Positions 16,770 to 25,057 of a stretch of 64,000 nt of DNA are shown piece by piece. The DNA is taken from the NCBI RefSeq assembly GCF_015594625.1, contig NZ_JADNRQ010000004.1:124001-188000 (forward strand), in the 5' to 3' direction. Positions within the stretch are counted from its first letter, which is position 1; each line of letters starts with the position of its first letter. The translations under genes and the position numbers were made by a program. Under the pieces are notes generated by a model. That model saw only the letters and a program-made list of their open reading frames with translations. It ran no database searches and was not told where the DNA came from. Source of the stretch: Desulfallas sp. Bu1-1 (GTDB taxonomy: Bacteria > Bacillota > Desulfotomaculia > Desulfotomaculales > Desulfallaceae).

Positions 16770-18506
16770 ATGGATAAAATTGTTCGCGTTAATATGAGTG
16801 ACCGAAAAATTAGTATAGAGGAACTGCCGGCCGAATTCCAGGGTTTGGGCGGGAGGGGGCTTACTTCCGCGATAATTGCCAAGGAGGTTCCTCCCGCCTG
16901 CCACCCGCTGGGCGAAAGTAATAAGCTGGTTTTTGCGCCGGGCCTTCTGACAGGTACGCGCGCTCCTTCATCCGGGCGTTTGTCCGTGGGTGGAAAAAGC
17001 CCCTTAACGGGTGGGATCAAGGAAAGTAATGCGGGAGGCATAACCCCGCAAAAGTTGGCCAACCTCGGGATCAGGGCGCTTATTATTGAGGGCAAGCCAA
17101 AAGACGACGGGATTTATCTCCTTCACCTCAACGAAGGGGGCGCTGAGTTGGTCCCGGCGCCGGAATTAAAAGGCCTGGGTACTTATGAGGTTAATCATAA
17201 ATTGAGGCAGAAGTATGGTAAAAATGCCGGGATCATTTGCATTGGCCCGGCGGGGGAGATGTTGATGGCCGGTGCGGGGGTATCAACCAATGATATGGAG
17301 GGGCATCCGGGCCGTTATGCGGGCAGGGGCGGCCTAGGGGCGGTAATGGGTTCCAAAAAGCTCAAGGCCATTGTTATAAATTGCAGTACAACCTTTGATG
17401 TACCTGTTAAAAACAAGCAAAAATTTGAAAGCGCCGCTAAAAAGTTCACTGAAATTATAAGAAATCACCCCTTAACCAGCCAGGCCTTGCCCGCCTTTGG
17501 GACTGCCGCTCTGGTTAATGTAATCAATGAAGCCGGCGCGCTTCCCACCCGGAACTTTAAATATGGTAGATTTGAGCGGGCCAGTGAAACAGGCGGCGAG
17601 AAAATTGCCGAGATTGTGGGTAAGAGGGGTGGTAAAGGTAAGATGGGGCACCAATGTCATCCCGGGTGTGTAATTCACTGTTCCAATATTTATCCCGATG
17701 AAAAGGGAGAAGTGCTGTGCGCCCCTGTTGAGTATGAGAGCGTATGGGCTTTGGGAGCCAATTGCGAAATTGACAACATTGATCAAATTGCCGAGCTAAA
17801 CAGGCTCTGTAATGACATCGGTTTGGATACCATTGAAACAGGGGCTGCCCTGGCGGTGGCCATGGAAGCCGGAGTTATATCGTTTGGAGACGGCCAGGGG
17901 GCTATCCAGTTATTGAAAGAAGCAAGAAAGGGAAGCCCCATGGGAAGAATTATCGGCCATGGCGCAGCCATTACAGGAAAAATTTTTGGGATCACCAGAG
18001 TGCCTGTTGTAAAGGGCCAGGCCCTGGCTGCTTATGACCCGAGGGCTGTCAAGGGTATAGGGGTAACCTATGCTACATCTCCAATGGGAGCGGACCATAC
18101 TGCGGGCTATTCCGTAGCCGCGAACGTGCTGAAGGTTGGAGGTTTTGTAGAACCTTTGGGAACGGAAGGGCAGGTGGAGTTATCCAGGGATTTACAAATT
18201 GCCACGGCTGCAGTTGATTGTACCGGCTTATGTCTTTTTGTCGCTTTCCCTGTCTTAGATGATCCTGAAGGGTTACCCGCAGTTATCGAGATGATCAACG
18301 CAATGTACGGTGTAAATTTAACCGGCGATGATGTCGTCGCCTTGGGCAAGCAAGTGTTGAAAACGGAACGCGAGTTTAACCTGGCAGCCGGCCTTGGCAG
18401 GTCATCAGACGATCTACCGGAATTTTTGCGCCGTGAGCCGGTGACAACTCATAACACGGTATTTGATATAAACAAGGATGAATTGGACAAATTATTCAAT
18501 TTTTAG
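16770..18506 (+). CDS. Aldehyde:ferredoxin oxidoreductase (tungsten-type), paralogue 2
   Basis: A 578-residue AOR-family enzyme, highly similar over its full length to the product at 6848 (both carry SGRLSVGGKSPLTGGIKE and end in a -DELD..FNF motif). Predicted cluster ligands are Cys296, Cys300 and Cys304 (CHPGCVIHC) plus the late Cys in GLCLF; again CX3CX3C rather than CX2CX3C. ATG 16770 has AGAGGGGG about seven bases upstream; TTG 16764 is the alternative. Being in the operon with a transaminase and a permease, it most likely oxidises the aldehyde produced by transamination and yields reduced ferredoxin. Confidence 0.93.
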   Translation: MDKIVRVNMSDRKISIEELPAEFQGLGGRGLTSAIIAKEVPPACHPLGESNKLVFAPGLLTGTRAPSSGRLSVGGKSPLTGGIKESNAGGITPQKLANLGIRALIIEGKPKDDGIYLLHLNEGGAELVPAPELKGLGTYEVNHKLRQKYGKNAGIICIGPAGEMLMAGAGVSTNDMEGHPGRYAGRGGLGAVMGSKKLKAIVINCSTTFDVPVKNKQKFESAAKKFTEIIRNHPLTSQALPAFGTAALVNVINEAGALPTRNFKYGRFERASETGGEKIAEIVGKRGGKGKMGHQCHPGCVIHCSNIYPDEKGEVLCAPVEYESVWALGANCEIDNIDQIAELNRLCNDIGLDTIETGAALAVAMEAGVISFGDGQGAIQLLKEARKGSPMGRIIGHGAAITGKIFGITRVPVVKGQALAAYDPRAVKGIGVTYATSPMGADHTAGYSVAANVLKVGGFVEPLGTEGQVELSRDLQIATAAVDCTGLCLFVAFPVLDDPEGLPAVIEMINAMYGVNLTGDDVVALGKQVLKTEREFNLAAGLGRSSDDLPEFLRREPVTTHNTVFDINKDELDKLFNF

Positions 18507-18535
18507 ATGTTCCTCCCCATAGTATGAATTATAAT

Positions 18536-18559
18536 CCCTCCCCGTACTTCGGGGAGGGG
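18536..18559 (+). terminator. Strong G+C hairpin after the second AOR gene
   Basis: CCCTCCCC and GGGGAGGG arms (10-bp stem with a short TACTTC-type loop) lie about 30 bases after the AOR stop. Only a short mixed A/T stretch follows, so it may be a partial terminator or mRNA stabiliser before pdxS. Confidence 0.55.
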
Positions 18560-18590
18560 TAAATTTCTTCAGGTAAGGAGTGTTGGGTAT

Positions 18591-19478
18591 ATGACTGCTC
18601 GTACAGGTTCAATAAAGGTAAAAACCGGAATGGCTGAAATGCTCAAGGGTGGCGTGATCATGGATGTTACCAATGCGGAGCAGGCCTTAATAGCCCAAGA
18701 GGCCGGTGCGGTGGCTGTCATGGCTCTGGAAAAGGTTCCGGCGGATATACGCCGGGAAGGCGGAGTGGCGCGAATGTCCGACCCCAGGATTATTCGAGAA
18801 ATCATGCATGCGGTAACAATTCCGGTTATGGCCAAAATTCGGATCGGACACTTTGTTGAGGCCCAAATCCTTGAGGCACTTGAAATTGATTTTATTGATG
18901 AAAGCGAAGTACTTACACCTGCCGATGAACATCATCATGTTAACAAACATGATTTTACCATTCCCTTTGTTTGCGGGGCGCGCAATTTAGGAGAGGCTTT
19001 GCGCAGAATAGGCGAGGGTGCCGCCATGATTCGTACCAAGGGTGAAGCGGGGACGGGAAATGTTGTGGAGGCAGTGAGGCACATGAGGACGATAATGAGC
19101 GAGATCCGTAAAGTGGTGAACATGAATGAAGACGAGTTAATGGCTGAAGCAAAAAATATGGGCGCACCCTATGAACTCGTGAAGCTGGTTCATGATGAAG
19201 GGAAATTACCGGTAGTTAATTTTGCCGCCGGTGGAATTGCAACGCCAGCAGATGCCTCGCTAATGATGCAATTGGGTGCCGATGGCGTGTTTGTGGGCTC
19301 GGGGATATTTAAATCTGCCAATCCGGTTAAAATGGCCAAAGCAATTGTTGACGCGGTTACTTACTATAACGACGCCAATAAGCTATTGGAAATCTCCGAA
19401 AATTTAGGTATGGCAATGCCCGGCCTTAGCCTGGCTTCCATATCCGAGGAAAACAGAATGGCCGGACGGGGGTGGTAA
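18591..19478 (+). CDS. pdxS: Pyridoxal 5'-phosphate synthase lyase subunit PdxS
   Basis: 295 residues, the family length. Makes PLP from ribose 5-phosphate, glyceraldehyde 3-phosphate and ammonia delivered by PdxT. The beta/alpha-barrel signature is clear: [34 protein letters not shown] and [14 protein letters not shown] has AAGGAG upstream. pdxT starts one base after its stop. In this operon the pair would supply cofactor for the aminotransferase, though it also serves the cell in general. Confidence 0.97.
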   Translation: MTARTGSIKVKTGMAEMLKGGVIMDVTNAEQALIAQEAGAVAVMALEKVPADIRREGGVARMSDPRIIREIMHAVTIPVMAKIRIGHFVEAQILEALEIDFIDESEVLTPADEHHHVNKHDFTIPFVCGARNLGEALRRIGEGAAMIRTKGEAGTGNVVEAVRHMRTIMSEIRKVVNMNEDELMAEAKNMGAPYELVKLVHDEGKLPVVNFAAGGIATPADASLMMQLGADGVFVGSGIFKSANPVKMAKAIVDAVTYYNDANKLLEISENLGMAMPGLSLASISEENRMAGRGW

Positions 19479-19479
19479 G

Positions 19480-20076
19480 GTGAAAATAGGAGTTTTAGGT
19501 CTTCAGGGCGCATACAGGGAACACATGCAATGTCTCGGAAAACTTGGTATTGATACCATGGATGTTCGGTATAATCAGGATCTTAAGCATATTAATGGTT
19601 TGATCATTCCCGGGGGGGAGAGTACTGTAATAAGCAAGCTGGCCCAAAAAAACCTGTTATTTGATGCCATCAGGCAAAAAGGTTTATTAAACTTTCCCAT
19701 TTGGGGTACCTGTGCCGGTTTGATATTACTAGCATCTGAAATTGAGGACAATTCCGTGGAACCTCTCAAGTTAATGAAAATCAAAGTCAGGAGAAATGCC
19801 TTTGGGCGGCAGAAACATTCTTTTGTAACAAAAATTAAATTAAGTGGATTTGCTGCTCAGGAAGAATTTCCGGGTGTATTTATAAGGGCTCCGCAAATTA
19901 TTTCGATCGGTGACGGGGTGGAGGTGTTAGCACGATATCAAAAAAATATTGTTGCTTGTAAACAGGGTAATCTTTTGGCCACATCATTTCATCCGGAATT
20001 GACATCGGATCTCTTATTTCATCAAATTTTTCTGAATATAGTGCAAAGATCCATGGTGACCTCTTTGGCAGGCTAA
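19480..20076 (+). CDS. pdxT: Pyridoxal 5'-phosphate synthase glutaminase subunit PdxT
   Basis: A 198-residue class I glutaminase giving ammonia to PdxS. The catalytic Cys is in WGTCAGLILLA, and His and Glu are in TSFHPELT. PGGEST near residue 46 is the family oxyanion region. The start is GTG with GGGGGTGG upstream, one base after the pdxS stop, so the subunits are coupled. The length is normal for the family. Confidence 0.96.
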   Translation: MKIGVLGLQGAYREHMQCLGKLGIDTMDVRYNQDLKHINGLIIPGGESTVISKLAQKNLLFDAIRQKGLLNFPIWGTCAGLILLASEIEDNSVEPLKLMKIKVRRNAFGRQKHSFVTKIKLSGFAAQEEFPGVFIRAPQIISIGDGVEVLARYQKNIVACKQGNLLATSFHPELTSDLLFHQIFLNIVQRSMVTSLAG

Positions 20077-20090
20077 TAGGAGGGATATCA

Positions 20091-20930
20091 ATGAACTTTT
20101 GGTTGGTGGAAGATCAAACTGAATGGTATAAGCTGCTCTGGAAAATTAAAGAGACATTACATGTGGAAAAGACAAAATATCAGCATCTGGCCATTGTTGA
20201 GATGGGATGCGGTCGGGCTTTAATCCTTGATGGAATTGTGCAAACAACTACCTGGGATGAATTTATTTACCACGAAATGCTGGCCCATGTGGCTTTGGTA
20301 ACGCATCCTAAGCCACAAAAAGTATTAATTATCGGTGGAGGTGACGGGGGTACCGCAAGGGAAGTTCTAAAGCACAAAACTGTACAAAGTGTGGATTTGG
20401 TGGAAATTGACCAAAAGGTAATAGGAAATAGCATTAAGTATTTACCCAATATTTCCGATGCACTTACCGACGAAAAAGTGAAAATTATTATAGATGATGG
20501 CATTAAATATGCTCAAAGAACACAGGAACGATATGATGTTATTTTAATTGATTCGCCAGACCCCGTGGGGCCGGCTGTTGGGCTTTACAAGCACGATTTT
20601 TACCAGAATATTAGCAAGTTGTTGAACGAAAAGGGTATTTTGGTTGCCCAAACGGAGTCACCGTTTTTTAATCAAGATTTGTTAAAAACCAGTTTCAGCT
20701 CATTAGCTATACTTTTTCCCATAACAAGATTATACTTGGCCTGCATTCCTACTTATCCAAGCGGTTTATGGAGCTTTACATTGGCTTCAAAATATTATGA
20801 TCCACTGGCTGTGAAATTGGATAACAAAATTAGCTTTGAGACCAAATATTACAATAAAGACATACATGTATCCGCGTTTGGGTTACCCACATTTATATTG
20901 CAGATGATTAATAATGCAGTTGTAGTTTAA
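20091..20930 (+). CDS. speE: Spermidine synthase-like polyamine aminopropyltransferase
   Basis: 279 residues, about the usual SpeE length. Transfers an aminopropyl group from decarboxylated S-adenosylmethionine to a diamine. It has GGGDGGTAREVLKH for nucleotide binding, DDG in the catalytic region and DSPDPVGPAVGLY in place of the usual D-S/T-x-DP-GPA loop. GGAGGG precedes the ATG, 15 bases after pdxT. SpeE is unexpected in a catabolic operon: it could draw on the same amine, or act on a related substrate. No SAM decarboxylase (SpeD) gene is in the window. Confidence 0.88.
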   Translation: MNFWLVEDQTEWYKLLWKIKETLHVEKTKYQHLAIVEMGCGRALILDGIVQTTTWDEFIYHEMLAHVALVTHPKPQKVLIIGGGDGGTAREVLKHKTVQSVDLVEIDQKVIGNSIKYLPNISDALTDEKVKIIIDDGIKYAQRTQERYDVILIDSPDPVGPAVGLYKHDFYQNISKLLNEKGILVAQTESPFFNQDLLKTSFSSLAILFPITRLYLACIPTYPSGLWSFTLASKYYDPLAVKLDNKISFETKYYNKDIHVSAFGLPTFILQMINNAVVV

Positions 20931-20993
20931 CAGGGCGTGTGTTGGCGGTCGTAATAAAAAGAATAAAGCGAAACCGGAATGGAGGTTTATTAA

Positions 20994-21260
20994 ATGCTGG
21001 GTGCCCTTGAACAGGCAGAAAATTTTAAACAGCAAGTATTTGCAGCTGCCGGATCTGCTTCCCAGGCAGATCTTTTAATAAAAGCATATTATGACTTTTT
21101 AAATGTTTCTATTGCCAACCATGTTATTCTTGGCGTAGCAATTGTAATGGGCGTAACGATTATTTGCAATACCATATGGAAATGTGTGCAATGGATTTAT
21201 CCGGCGTATACATTTGATAAAAAAAGGGTCAGAAATGATGTCCGGGATACGGTGGATTAA
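20994..21260 (+). CDS. Small single-pass membrane protein of unknown function
   Basis: 88 residues: a polar, Ala/Gln-rich N-terminus (1-30), a hydrophobic segment at about 40-60 (ANHVILGVAIVMGVTIICNTIW) and a charged C-terminus. ATG has GGAGGT upstream. It ends the run of genes that starts at ald and is probably co-transcribed with speE. I do not recognise the family; its position suggests a membrane partner of the operon's transport or redox step, which is a guess. Confidence 0.75.
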   Translation: MLGALEQAENFKQQVFAAAGSASQADLLIKAYYDFLNVSIANHVILGVAIVMGVTIICNTIWKCVQWIYPAYTFDKKRVRNDVRDTVD

Positions 21261-21317
21261 ATTTAGGGTTAATCATGTAAAGCCTGAGCATCAGCCATCG
21301 AAAGACAATTTACGGTG

Positions 21318-21415
21318 ATAGTATTTTGTGCTTCGGTGGTCACTTCCATTCGCTCGCGACTTTCCCCGGAAAATGGAGTTAAGCATAGCGAACGTGCGCA
21401 ATCCAGCACTCAGTG
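21318..21415 (-). repeat. Diverged copy D of the dispersed repeat
   Basis: On the minus strand a block of about 45 bp (GCGAGCGAATGGAAGTGACC then ACCGAAGCAC) aligns to GCGAAACGAACGGAAGAAAC then CACCGGAACGCC of copy A. The rest is only loosely similar. The orientation is the same as copy A, so A and D flank the 6.8-21.3 kb segment as direct repeats. Confidence 0.4.
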
Positions 21416-21463
21416 GTTATTATTTTTTCCGAGGCATTACATTAGAACAAAACAAGTTTGCGG

Positions 21464-21550
21464 CAGGGTCGGTGGTCCCCCGCAAGTGATGTCCCGCAGC
21501 CCTGTCGGCGCGAGGGTTCTGAACCCGGCGGGGACCGCCGGGACCCTGTA
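21464..21550 (+). repeat. Long inverted repeat / RNA hairpin
   Basis: CAGGGTC-GGTGGTCCCC (21464-21480) pairs with GGGGACCGCCGGGACCCTG (21532-21550), interrupted only by a two-base bulge and one G-U pair. Inside is a smaller GGGTT...AACCC hairpin. It ends about 85 bp before the 94-residue protein gene. There is no T-run, so it is not a standard terminator. The function is unknown. Confidence 0.6.
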
Positions 21551-21636
21551 GTAAAGATAAATTTCCATTTACATGATTTGCAGTGGTACTGTTATATCCT
21601 GAAAAAGCAAAACTGAAAGAAGTGGGGTGCTTAATC

Positions 21637-21921
21637 ATGTTAAAAACGACTATTCAGAAAGTAGAACAAGAAGTTAGGGAGAAAGACCCGAGAATAACCC
21701 GGGTTTTATTTACCAATGTTTCAGATAAAAAATTACATTTGCTGATAATCGTAAACCTGCAAGATCTATATGAAATTCGTTTACCTCTAATAATATCACT
21801 GGACGAAGCTAGGAAAACCGATACTCAATATATGGTTGGGGCGATTCTTACTACAGTTGAACATGCCATCTGGGGACCAAAGGATTATAATCAAGTAAAA
21901 ACAACGATGGTTACATCTTAA
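21637..21921 (+). CDS. Unrecognised small protein
   Basis: 94 residues, soluble and charged, with an alternating pattern (RITRVLFTNVSDKKLHLLII) suggesting a small alpha/beta fold. ATG 21637 is chosen because AAGTGGGG lies about nine bases upstream; an upstream in-frame start at 21583 has no ribosome binding site. It stands alone between two long intergenic regions. I cannot assign a family or role. Confidence 0.65.
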   Translation: MLKTTIQKVEQEVREKDPRITRVLFTNVSDKKLHLLIIVNLQDLYEIRLPLIISLDEARKTDTQYMVGAILTTVEHAIWGPKDYNQVKTTMVTS

Positions 21922-22256
21922 TTTTTATGGCTTTGATACTAGTATTGCATGTAGGGATGTCGTAATTTAATGATGCTATGTGAGCCAATTGCGCAGTCCG
22001 GAAGCAAACATAAATAGCCCGTTTCAGTGTAGCGGAAAAAACATTTTACCCCAACCTAATCCAGGAATTAAGCGAGTTTTTGAGACGAGCAGGCAGTGGA
22101 TTGCCAAAATTGACCCCAGGGGAGGAAATTAGGATTTTAAGTTGTGGAATTGGGATTATTATCCTGAAACTGCATAACTACTGTTTATATATTATTTTTG
22201 GGTGGCTTTGTCTTATGCCAATTGTCTTATGCCATTATAGAAAGGAGGCAATTTGA
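21922..22256. other. Intergenic region before the radical SAM cluster
   Basis: 335 bp. One frame (22014-22256) is open for about 80 codons and contains a protein-like FYPNLIQELSEFLRRAGSG, but it has no start codon or ribosome binding site; it could be a gene remnant. A 14-bp unit (TGTCTTATGCCAAT and a near-identical copy) is tandemly repeated at 22209-22236, just before the AAAGGAGG of the next gene. Confidence 0.5.
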
Positions 22257-23660
22257 ATGAGCCTGGCTGTAAGTATTCTGGGCGAAGCGGCGTTGAAACA
22301 AGTGGTGAAGTACGTAAACCGCAATCCCGAGGAAGGCCTGCAGTCTCTTCTGCACTGGGCCGGGAAAATCCCTTTTCACCCCGAAGTCCGGGAAAAGATC
22401 GAGATTGGCGGGCGGGTTTTTCAGGACAGGGACAACAACTGGTACCAGCTGGCGATGAGGATTTTCAAGGAGGTGCATCCCCGGGTCAGGGAGCGATTAA
22501 TCGTCAACATGTTTATCAACGCGTGGTTTCTTGGTATTCCCAGGCAGCGGGAGTTAACTGCCAAAACGGGCACCAATATTCCCTTCACCCTGCTGGTCGA
22601 CCCTACCGCCCGGTGCAACCTGCGCTGCACCGGGTGTTGGGCGGGAGACTACAACAGGGAACAAGAGATGGATTACGCCACCCTGGACAGAATCTGCAGC
22701 GAGGCCAAGGCGCTGGGTATCTATTTCATGGTAATTTCAGGGGGCGAGCCGCTTATGCGTCGGAACGACTTGCTGGCGCTGGCGGCCAAGTACCCGGACA
22801 TGGCTTTTCACGTTTATACCAACGGCACGTTGATTGACGATTCCCTGGCCGAGGAGGTAGCCAAGCTCGGCAACATCGGTTTTGCCATCAGCCTGGAAGG
22901 CTTCCGGGAAAGCACCGACGCCAGGCGGGGCCGGGGGGTGTTCGACCGCGTGATGAAGGCGATGGATACCCTTCGCAGGGCCGGGGTGATGTTCGGTTTT
23001 TCCGCCACGTACACCCGCCGGAATGCCGAGGAGGTCGGCAGCGAGGATTTTATAGAACTGATGATTGCCAAGGGTTGCACTTTCGGGTGGTATTTCACTT
23101 ATATCCCCATCGGCAGCGACGTGGACCTGGAACTGATGGCCACTCCAAAACAGCGGGCCTACATGTACCGGCAGGTGCAGTATTTCAGGAAAAGCAAGCC
23201 CATCGCCGTTTTTGACTTTTGGAACGATGGGGAACTGGTGCAGGGGTGCATCGCCGGCGGGCGCCGCTACCTGCACATCAACGCCGCCGGAGAAGTAGAA
23301 CCCTGCGCCTTCGTCCACTACGCAACAGGCAACATCAAAGACATGACCCTGCTGGAAGCGCTCAATTCCCCGCTGATGCGGGCCTACCGGAAAAGACAGC
23401 CCTTCAACCACAATATGCTGCGCCCCTGCCCCATTATCGACAATCCGGATATGCTGGCGGAGATGGTGGCCGAGTCGGGAGCCCATCCCACCCAGCTGGC
23501 TTCCGGGGGGGATGCCGCCGAGTTTGCGGCGGCGCTACGGGAATATTCCCATGCCTGGGGGAGGTTAGCCGATTCGCTCTGGGAAGACGGGCGGCCGGCC
23601 GAAGTTGAGGCGTTGGGCCATATCGAAATGCCATTGCCGGACCGGGGGGAGGATCGGTAA
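22257..23660 (+). CDS. Radical SAM protein with SPASM-like C-terminus
   Basis: 467 residues. The radical SAM cluster motif is CNLRCTGC (Cys at about 120, 124, 127), followed by ISGGEP. C-terminal cysteines (VQGCIAGG; VEPCAFVHY; LRPCPIIDN) suggest an auxiliary Fe-S cluster. An N-terminal helical region of about 100 residues precedes the barrel. ATG has AAAGGAGG upstream. It abuts a B12-binding radical SAM gene, then two HgdB-like genes, implying one operon. This architecture is annotated widely as an uncharacterised radical SAM protein; the substrate is unknown. Confidence 0.9.
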   Translation: MSLAVSILGEAALKQVVKYVNRNPEEGLQSLLHWAGKIPFHPEVREKIEIGGRVFQDRDNNWYQLAMRIFKEVHPRVRERLIVNMFINAWFLGIPRQRELTAKTGTNIPFTLLVDPTARCNLRCTGCWAGDYNREQEMDYATLDRICSEAKALGIYFMVISGGEPLMRRNDLLALAAKYPDMAFHVYTNGTLIDDSLAEEVAKLGNIGFAISLEGFRESTDARRGRGVFDRVMKAMDTLRRAGVMFGFSATYTRRNAEEVGSEDFIELMIAKGCTFGWYFTYIPIGSDVDLELMATPKQRAYMYRQVQYFRKSKPIAVFDFWNDGELVQGCIAGGRRYLHINAAGEVEPCAFVHYATGNIKDMTLLEALNSPLMRAYRKRQPFNHNMLRPCPIIDNPDMLAEMVAESGAHPTQLASGGDAAEFAAALREYSHAWGRLADSLWEDGRPAEVEALGHIEMPLPDRGEDR

Positions 23661-25052
23661 ATGAGAGTGCTACTGGTGCAGCCCAGGCCCGTAGCCGGTA
23701 TGGGCTATAAAAGTACGATTGCCGTCGAACCGCTGGGGCTGGAGATTGTTGGCGCCGCTCTCGGGGATCACAACGTCCGCCTGCTGGACATGCTTGCGAA
23801 CGACAACATCACCGTCGCCGTGCAGGAATTCCGCCCTGCGGCGGTGGGGATCAGCTGTTCTTTTACCGTGGACGTGTACCGGACACTGGAATTGGCCCAA
23901 GAGGCGAAAGCCGCCAACAAAGACATATTTGTATTCGTAGGCGGCCACCACGCCTCTTTGAGCCCGGAAGACTTCCGTCACCCGGCGGTGGACGCGGTGG
24001 TGGTGGGTGAGGGTGAGACCACGGTGCCGGAGTTGATTGCCGCCCTGGAAGGGGGAGGCGACCCGGCCTGGGTGGCCGGTCTGGTTCTCAACATGCGGGA
24101 AGGTCAATTTTTTACCGGGGAGCGCCCGCTTTTGCAGCGGCTTGACGATGTCCCACGGGCGAACCGGGATCTTACTGACCGGTACAGAGACCGCTATTTC
24201 CTGGGGCTGCGGCGACCCTTCGTCACTCTGGAGACTGCGCGGGGCTGTCCCTACCGCTGCAATTTTTGCAGTATCTGGCGTTTTTACCGGGGCAAAGTGC
24301 GCAGCATGAGCCCCGAGCGGGTGGTGGAAGAAGTGGAGCGCCTGCCCGCGGGAGACGTGCTCTTCACCGACGACAATTTCCTGGCCGACGTGCGCCGGGC
24401 CGAAAGAATAGCTTCCCTGCTGAAGAGCAGCCGCCTGCCCAAGCGCAGGTATATCATCCAAGCCAGGAGCGACACCATCATGAAACATCCGGAGATAGTC
24501 CGCCAGTGGAAAGAAATCGGCCTGGATCAGGTTTTCATCGGCTTTGAAAAAATTGACCAATCGGGGATGGAACTGGTCAACAAGCAAAACAGCGTGGAAA
24601 ACAACGAAAAGGCCTTAAGTTTTCTCAAGTCCATAGGGGTTGGCGTCTACGCTTCTTTTATTGTTGACCCGGGCTTTAGCAGTGCCGATTTTCAGAAACT
24701 TCTGCACTACATAAAGAAACTCAGGATCGAACAACCCCAGTTCAGTATTCTGACGCCGCTGCCCGGTACAGAACTTTTTCAACAGCTTAAGAGCCGCCTG
24801 ACCACCAAGAACTGCGAGCAATTCGACCTGCTCCACGCCGTCCTGCCGACGCGGCTGCCGTTGGTAGATTTTTATAAAGAGTTTACCCGTCTGTACCGGA
24901 AAGCTTATTTTTGCCCCGGGCACACCATGGGGACTTTAAGGTGGTTTTTACAAAAGTTCCTTACCGGACGGCTGTCTTGGGAGCACCTGCGGCGGCTGCT
25001 TTCCGGAGTGAGACAGACGCTGGATTACCGTTCTTATCTCGGAAAGGCCTGA
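23661..25052 (+). CDS. B12-binding domain radical SAM protein
   Basis: 463 residues. The N-terminal cobalamin-binding-like Rossmann domain (residues 1-140, GISCSFTVDVYRTLELAQEA, VFVGGHHASL) is followed by a radical SAM core with CPYRCNFC (about 197-204). The family (BchE/HpnJ type) typically catalyses methylations, cyclisations or rearrangements. It lacks the usual cobalamin His in a DxHxxG motif, as several BchE-like members do, so B12 use is uncertain. ATG with GGAGG lies immediately after the preceding gene's stop. Probably acts with its radical SAM neighbour. Confidence 0.9.
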   Translation: MRVLLVQPRPVAGMGYKSTIAVEPLGLEIVGAALGDHNVRLLDMLANDNITVAVQEFRPAAVGISCSFTVDVYRTLELAQEAKAANKDIFVFVGGHHASLSPEDFRHPAVDAVVVGEGETTVPELIAALEGGGDPAWVAGLVLNMREGQFFTGERPLLQRLDDVPRANRDLTDRYRDRYFLGLRRPFVTLETARGCPYRCNFCSIWRFYRGKVRSMSPERVVEEVERLPAGDVLFTDDNFLADVRRAERIASLLKSSRLPKRRYIIQARSDTIMKHPEIVRQWKEIGLDQVFIGFEKIDQSGMELVNKQNSVENNEKALSFLKSIGVGVYASFIVDPGFSSADFQKLLHYIKKLRIEQPQFSILTPLPGTELFQQLKSRLTTKNCEQFDLLHAVLPTRLPLVDFYKEFTRLYRKAYFCPGHTMGTLRWFLQKFLTGRLSWEHLRRLLSGVRQTLDYRSYLGKA

Positions 25053-25057
25053 CGAAA

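Larger units (their letters stand above)
21261..21636. other. Intergenic region with a diverged repeat and a long hairpin
   Basis: About 375 bp. It holds copy D of the dispersed repeat (21318-21415, weak), a long inverted repeat at 21464-21550, and a ribosome binding site (AAGTGGGG) for the next gene. The plus-strand frame at 21315-21551 runs through both repeat structures and is not credible as a gene. Confidence 0.65.

Noticed and set aside
21315-21551. 78-residue plus-strand frame
   Set aside because: Covers repeat D and the long hairpin; no ribosome binding site and no protein-like character.
24911-25057. N-terminal extension of the first HgdB-like protein
   Set aside because: It would overlap the B12 radical SAM gene by about 140 bases and lies before the family N-terminus; ATG 25058 has a ribosome binding site.
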